Positions 58,044 to 64,000 of a stretch of 64,000 nt of DNA are shown one piece after another. Below the pieces are notes generated by a model. That model was not told where the DNA came from. It did no database searches and was given only the letters and a program-made list of their open reading frames with translations. This stretch comes from Neoarius graeffei. Lineage: Eukaryota > Chordata > Actinopteri > Siluriformes > Ariidae. Both the position numbers and the translations under genes were made by a program. Within the stretch, counting starts at the first letter, position 1, and every line of letters starts with the position of its first letter. The stretch lies in assembly GCF_027579695.1 (NCBI RefSeq), contig NC_083583.1, forward strand, positions 18,316,257 through 18,380,256. Reading direction: 5' to 3'.

Positions 58044-58087
58044 GAGTATATACTCTGAGCGACGTGTTAACGAGCGTTTAAAGGACT

Positions 58088-58103
58088 CGCATTCCCAGAA
58101 TGC
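58088..58103 (+). promoter_or_regulatory. ZNF143/THAP11-type site 2
   Basis: The plus strand reads CGCATTCCCAGAATGC. The 3' core TTCCCAGAATGC fits the motif, while the ACTACA half is missing. It is opposite in orientation to site 1 and about 60 bases away. Confidence 0.4.
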
Positions 58104-58307
58104 TGTGCTCTGGCGTAAATAGCGTCGTGTTTATTTTTTGCAAAAGAGCGCGAATTTTTTTTTTCATCTCCACAAGTATTCAGACAAATCCCGCCTCCTG
58201 CACATATAAACAATTAATGTCTGAAAATGTCTGTTAATGTCTGAAAATTTAGTTTATTGTAGTGCCAATGAGGTGATTATACGTATATGCCTCTATAGAT
58301 AAACAGA

Positions 58308-58340
58308 TATCTCTGTCTGTCTGTCTGTCTGTCTGTCTAG
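58308..58340. repeat. (CTGT)n microsatellite
   Basis: Seven to eight CTGT units just upstream of the sinhcaf promoter region. Confidence 0.9.
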
Positions 58341-58376
58341 ACTTGTCAGGCTTTCCAGTTAGGTATATGAATACTT

Positions 58377-58690
58377 GGGTGGCACGGTGGTGTAGCGGTT
58401 AGCACGGTCGCCTCACAGCAAGAAGGTTCTGGGTTCGAGCCCAGCAGCCGGCAGGGGCCTTTCTGTGTGGAGTTTGTATGTTCTCTCCATGTCTTCCCTC
58501 TGGGTGCTCCGGTTTCCCCCACAGTCCAAAGACATGCGGTTAGGCTGAGGTGCCCTTGAGCGAGGCACCTAACTCCCAACTGCTCCCCGGGTGCTGTTAG
58601 CATGGCTGCCCACTGCTCTGGGTATGTGTGTGTTCACTACTTCAGATGGGTTAAATGCAGAGAGGAATCACACAAGTGTGTGATGAATAA
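58377..58690 (+). mobile_element. Chimeric SINE, plus orientation
   Basis: The common head GGGTGGCACGGTGGTGTAGC with A/B boxes and CCACAGTCCAAAGACATGC switches to the second-family tail GAGGTGCCCTTGAGCGAGGC, then GATGGGTTAAATGCAGAG. Confidence 0.85.
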
Positions 58691-58796
58691 AGTTGTGGTT
58701 GCTTTCTTTCTTATTGTAGCCCATCTGATACCAAACTCCATCCATCCTTCCATCATTGGGACGGGTGACCACCAATGAGTCAATAATCGTTTAAGA

Positions 58797-59157
58797 AGAA
58801 GAACTTTATTTATCACACGCTTGTGCATTTAACCCATCTGAAGCGGTGAACACACACGTGAGCAATGAGCACACACACATACCCAGAGCAGTGGGCAGCC
58901 ATGCCTGGGGAGCAGTTGGGAGTTAGGTGCCTCGCTCAAGGGCACCTCAGCCCAAGGCCGTCCCATATTAGCCTAACCTGCATGTCTTTGAACTGCAGGA
59001 GAAACCGGAGCACCCGGAGGAAACCCACACAGACACGGGGAGAACATGCAAACTCCACACAGAAAGGCCCTCGCCGGCCGCTAGGCTTGAACCTAGAACC
59101 TTTTTGCTGTGAGGCGACCATGCTAACCACTTACACTCATAGGCTAACGTGCCACCC
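58797..59157 (-). mobile_element. Chimeric SINE, minus orientation
   Basis: Inverted tail (TTTAACCCATCTGAAGCGG), then inverted common body and head ending at about 59157 (gctaacgtgccaccc). With the copy at 58377 it forms a widely spaced inverted repeat. Confidence 0.85.
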
Positions 59158-59159
59158 AT

Positions 59160-59985
59160 GAGTGATGGCCCATTATTAGCACCGTGGTGACACGTCATAG
59201 ATCATGATGTTGTTATGAGTGTATCATGTAGAAAAGCATTACTGTGGTTTTACTGTCACTGCAGGGTCGAGAAACAGTTCAACATCCAAAAAAATATCCA
59301 GCCAACAGCAGTACTGTAGTCAGAAACTGTTAATACACACTGTTTATGGAAAATGATGAGTTACAGCCACTAGTTGTACACATACAAGGTTAAATAATAA
59401 AGCTGGTGAGTCTGATAAAGTGGACAGTAAGTGTACAGTACGTGATGCACTCATCCTAGCACCACATACAACAATGCCGGTGTCAAGTAATATCGGTTAA
59501 GTGATGGTAATGCTACATTGATGGACGGTGTACTGTACTGGGGCCAACACAGCTATACGTAGATATGGATATAAAATGTACCTATATGGTAGATGCCAGT
59601 GGTGAGTGAGAAATTATGAGCTGTCCCGCAAAGTACTCCTAAAGCTATAGAAAGAGAAACCAAGAAAAGACTGGCTGACCATTTTGAATTAAGGAAGGTG
59701 TTATCCTTTCCAGTGGTTGAACATGTGAAAACCTGTTCAATATGGAGAAAAAAAATGAAATGAAGGAAGGCAAGGAAACCTAGCTCATCTATACAGCTCA
59801 GGACTTTGGCACCCCATATAATCAATGTTGTTTCAGCAACTAGCACATCAACAACCATACCATCAGCTAGCTGGCTTCACCTCCTACAGTCTCAGAAGTA
59901 CTGTCTGTTCAGTGTACTGCGCTTAACTTTTTTGTATTTTTATAGAGGGAAGTATAGCTTGAAGAAAAGCTTCATGGGGAATCTG
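59160..59985. other. Intergenic, nothing recognised
   Basis: No repeat boundary, ORF family or RNA signature recognised. Confidence 0.4.
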
Positions 59986-60914
59986 GTTGGGGGGGTCCAT
60001 CTCAGAAACCGGTCTCTCATTTGGGACATTATGGTCAAAAAATAAATTTTCTAATTTTACTTTTTTTTTTTTTTTTTTGCATTTACCTAACACTCAATGT
60101 TTCTTTTGTCATGTTTAATAAGAATAAAGATAGCATCTTGCTTTATCTGGCCTCCACTATGGACATTTTGTTTTATTACAATTCAAATGCTTTTGTAAAA
60201 TTGATTTATATATAAAATAACTACATCATGAAGAATTAAAGCCCCTCCTTCACAGATGAGTGAAAATATTGAATAAATTTCCTCTTTTTGATTGCTTGGG
60301 TTAAAAATGCCAAGTTATGATGACTGAATTAATTATTCACTTAAATATGAATAATATGATACATTTTGGGTATTTGATATGGCGAAATAGGACACAATGG
60401 AAAAATCAAGAACACACCGGAAAGATGAGAATAACGGCGGTGGTAAAAGAACAGCGACTGTACCGGCTGAAGGTCGCGCGGGTCTCTGCTGCGGCGCGTG
60501 AGCATCGGGACATCACTACTGCAACGGACAGAGCGCGGAGCGAGGCAAAATAACTGGCCGTAGATTCTATCAAAAATTCGATCTAAATTGACCACGGTTG
60601 CAAAATATTGGCCAAAAATATGCAAACACTACGAAATATGAAAGTAAGATGAAAAAGAAACATTCTATTGCCTTATACTGCAAGACTAAAACAAAATAAA
60701 ACCGTCAAAACTCACCTTTTCAGTGATAACGTCCGAACAGATCACCCGCGTAACAGAAAGACCGCAAATGGAAGCACGATCAACTTCTAACTGTTGGAGT
60801 GGAAAATTCCATTCTACACATGCAAATTGTTAATGTGTGTCCTTCCCCGCACACAAATAACACGCTACGGTAAAAAAATAGACCACAACTCATTTTATAG
60901 CTCAGAAATTCATA

Positions 60915-62519
60915 CAACCCCGATTCCAAAAAAGTTGGGACAAAGTACAAATTGTAAATAAAAATGGAATGCAATGATGTGGAAGTTTCAAAATTCCACA
61001 TTTTATTCAGAATAGAACATAGATGACATATCAAATGTTTAAACTGAGAAAATGTATCATTTAAAGAGAAAAACTAGGTGATTTTAAATTTCATGACAAC
61101 AATGCATCTCAAAAAAGTTGGGACAAGGCCATGTTTACCACTGTGAGACATCCCCTTTTCTCTTTACAACAGTCTGTAAACGTCTGGGGACTGAGGACAC
61201 AAGTTGCTCAAGTTTAGGGATAGGAATGTTAACCCATTCTTGTCTAATGTAGGATTCTAGTTGCTCAACTGTCTTAGGTCTTTTTTGTCGTATCTTCCGT
61301 TTTATGATGCGCCAAATGTTTTCTATGGGTGAAAGATCTGGACTGCAGGCTGGCCAGTTCAGTACCCGGACCCTTCTTCTATGCAGCCATGATGCTGTAA
61401 TTGATGCAGTATGTGGTTTGGCATTGTCATATTGGAAAATGCAAGGTCTTCCCTGAAAGAGACGTCGTCTGGATGGGAGCATATGTTGCTCTAGAACCTG
61501 GATATACCTTTCAACATTGCTGGTGTCTTTCCAGATGTGTAAGCTGCCCATGCCACACGCACTAATGTAACCCCATACCATCAGAGATGCAGGCTTCTGA
61601 ACTGAGCGCTGATAACAACTTGGGTCGTCCTTCTCCTCTTTAGTCCGAATGATACGGCGTCCCTGATTTCCATAAAGAACTTCAAATTTTGATTCGTCTG
61701 ACCACAGAACAGTTTTCCACTTTGCCACAGTCCATTTTAAATGAGCCTTGGCCCAGAGAAGACGTCTGTGCTTCTGGATCATGTTTAGATACGGCTTCTT
61801 CTTTGAACTATAGAGTTTTTAGCTGGCAATGGCGGATGGCACGGTGAATTATGTTCACAGATAATGTTCTCTGGAAATATTCCTGAGCCCATTTTGTGAT
61901 TTCCAATACAGAAGCATGCCTGTATGTGATGCAGTGCCATCTAAGGGCCGGAAGATCATGGGCACCCAGTATGGTTTTACGGCCTTGGCCCTTACGCACA
62001 GAGATTCTTCCAGATTCTCTGAATCTTTTGATGATATTATGCACTGTAGATGATGATATGTTCAAACTCTTTGCAATTTTACACTGTCAAACTCCTTTCT
62101 GATATTGCTCCACTATTTGTCGGCGCAGAATTAGGGGGATCGGTGATCCTCTTCCCATCTTCACTTCTGAGAGCCGCTGCCACTCCAAGATGCTCTTTTT
62201 ATACCCAGTCATGTTAATGACCTATTGCCAATTGACCTAATGAGTTGCAATTTGGTCCTCCAACTGTTCCTTTTTTGTACCTTTAACTTTTCCAGCCTCT
62301 TATTGCCCCGTCCCAACTTTTTTGAGATGTGTTGCTGTCATGAAATTTCAAATGAGCCAAAATTTGGCATGAAATTTCAAAATGTCTCACTTTCGACATT
62401 TGATATGTTGTCTATGTTCTATTGTGAATACAATATCAGTTTTTGAGATTTGTAAATTATTGCATTCCGTTTTTATTTACAATTTGTACTTTGTCCCAAC
62501 TTTTTTGGAATCGGGGTTG
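60915..62519 (-). mobile_element. Tc1/mariner element, copy B (same family as copy A)
   Basis: TA ends at 60913 and 62520, the same IR/DR terminal repeats as copy A, 1605 bases. It lacks the MITE and the AT insert of copy A, so it approximates the original length. Confidence 0.95.
61135..62158 (-). pseudogene. Tc1 transposase, copy B
   Basis: DD34E core is kept ([25 protein letters not shown]). Two lesions relative to copy A: CGA to TGA in the N-terminal HTH region (about 62090) and an extra base near 61817 that shifts the frame. SNVERYIQV carries a two-base-longer joint than copy A (INERYIQV). Inactive. Confidence 0.9.
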
Positions 62520-62804
62520 TACAAGACCAGCTACCATCATAACATATTCTCTAAGAAAGATATTCTATACCTAACTTTCAGCTTTCGTTTTAAAAAACAA
62601 AATCGCAGATTTATAACTAAATTTTTATATGGTGTAGTGATTTTAAGTTCCTACTTTTGGTGAGGTAGTGACCTTGACCCTGAGGCTTTCTGTTTAGATC
62701 AAAACACACGATCGTATTGGTTTGGGGTATGTGGAAAATGGAGTTACAACGGTGATCAAATATTTTGCATGATGTTTTATTACGGTTATGATTATTCTGT
62801 GAGC

Positions 62805-63194
62805 ACAGGCGCAGATAGAGGGGGGGACGGGGGGGACTCGTCCCACCCAGATTTAAATTCACTTCGTTCGGTCCCCCCCACTTATAGGGAGGAAAAAACG
62901 TCTATGCTGTCTTTCTTTGCATAAGGCAAACCTCACGGAAAAATCAAAAGACTAATTACCATTCGGTTTATTGAGGTGCACGGCAGTGTATACATAGTTG
63001 CAACAACTCACATAAAACAAAGACTGATATTCGGTTGGTTGAGCTGCACAGACTGCACAGGTTGCGAGATCGAGCTTGGTTGCTATGGTAACCCACAACA
63101 AGTTTGACAGGCATATCGGGGTTGGTTTGCTGGCAGCTTTGTCCCCCCCAGTTTTTTGTCCCCCCCAGTTCAAAAAACGTATCTGCGCCCCTGT
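62805..63194. mobile_element. Short hAT MITE with 8-bp target duplication
   Basis: Ends ACAGGCGCAGATA and TATCTGCGCCCCTGT. The direct repeat CTGTGAGC at 62797-62804 and 63195-63202 is exact. Same family as 40830-43374. Confidence 0.92.
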
Positions 63195-63532
63195 CTGTGA
63201 GCGCACCAATCCTTAGGTGTATAAAGTTACAACTTAAAATACAATTAGTGATAACTGTAGACTTTTCAGTGGACTACAACCTTTTTAAGGGAATGCGATG
63301 TAGTCAACCATTTATCATGTCCCAGATCAAGCCGCCATTTTTCCACAAATTTGCAGAATTTTTGCCAAATTCTGAATATTCACATCAAAGATTTAGTTTT
63401 ATCTGTATTATTTCTTTCATCATTTTATTTCAAATTAAAACGAACATCACCATTCAAAACCGTACAGTTTATTGACTGTGAGTACATTTAGTGGGGTACC
63501 CCCACAGTACCCAGTTTCTGAGACGGACCCTG

Positions 63533-64000
63533 GGATTAGAGGTGTGCATTGGGATGTGTATCCTGTTGGAGGAATTAAAAAAACCTTCAGGTTTAGGCAA
63601 ATAGATACACAACATTAATCATGTCAATAAAAACAAAGGCTCGTTTTCATTTTGTTAATCTTTTCTCCTTCTAATCATTTACACTTTAAAGATGAGCCAT
63701 AACACCAGTATGGAATTCTCACTTTTAATAATTTTATACACTGTACACTGTTGCTCACTTATTAAACACTACATTACACACAGTCCTGTCTAAAATGTAC
63801 CAAGAGACAAAGGATGCATTTTTAGAGCATTCTGGTGTAGAGATTTCCAGAAAACTTCAGAAGTTTCTGGAATACACATCATACATTACACTAGAACATC
63901 TGGACGAAGCCTCCGTTCTGTCAGTGTATTGTACTGTATATCAGTGGTGGCTTCATGGAGATGTGAATATTGCATAGCAGAAACAAATGACGCTGAGCTT
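63533..64000. other. Right edge, nothing recognised
   Basis: AT-rich sequence without a recognised repeat or exon. Confidence 0.4.

Larger units (their letters stand above)
59988..63532. mobile_element. Possible TIR-bounded unit enclosing Tc1 copy B
   Basis: GGGTCCATCTCAGAAACCGG at 59994 and, on the minus strand from about 63528, GGGTCCGTCTCAGAAACTGG are inverted with two differences in 20. No target duplication and no transposase is clear. A GC-richer patch at 60400-60560 is unexplained. Confidence 0.4.

Overview
This window is nuclear DNA of a teleost fish. The evidence is two multi-exon vertebrate genes with canonical GT/AG introns, a dense load of fish-type DNA transposons (Tc1/mariner with IR/DR ends, hAT, PIF/Harbinger, Kolobok-like TTAA elements, THAP-domain elements), tRNA-derived SINEs with intact target duplications, and L2-like and EEP/RT LINE remnants. 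The species cannot be fixed from sequence alone. An ostariophysan or catfish-like fish is plausible, but this is inference. Element family names are recalled, not searched.

Layout. 1-26.5 kb (+ strand): the 3' nine coding exons of an adhesion GPCR (ADGRG-like: C-terminal part of the GAIN domain, GPS, 7TM, short tail). The 5' exons lie off the left edge or are unrecognised. Its introns are inflated by insertions: a 7.3-kb TIR-bounded unit that encloses a Kolobok-like element, a SAMD3-like pseudo-exon and a Harbinger-like element; a LINE; a Tc1 element carrying a Harbinger MITE; a SINE/hAT/SINE nest; and a 3.2-kb TIR-bounded unit.

27.8-37.4 kb: a SINE, then about 9.2 kb of head-to-tail 1.65-1.74-kb repeat units. 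Each unit has an A/B two-part structure with a 744-bp internal period, and there is a 3.38-kb higher-order duplication. The array holds 11 evenly phased CTCF-like cores and 11 perfect TGACGTCA (CRE) octamers.

37.4-48.2 kb: an intergenic transposon reef with three Tc1-type insertions, a hAT-related exon, a BED-type hAT fragment, and a nest of at least four successive insertions around 40.2-43.9 kb. The nest has a 200-bp palindrome-of-palindromes at its centre.

48.6-58.1 kb (- strand): a complete five-coding-exon sinhcaf (fam60a) gene, 226 aa, encoding a SIN3-HDAC complex subunit, with a non-coding first exon and a promoter region holding CArG, octamer and two ZNF143-like sites. Its introns hold three foldback elements.

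58.3-64 kb: chimeric SINEs in inverted orientation, a second copy of the Tc1 family seen at 17.9 kb, and a short hAT MITE with a perfect 8-bp target duplication.

The two host genes show no functional link to each other. The repeats account for most of the window. Long ORFs inside repeats were not called as genes.
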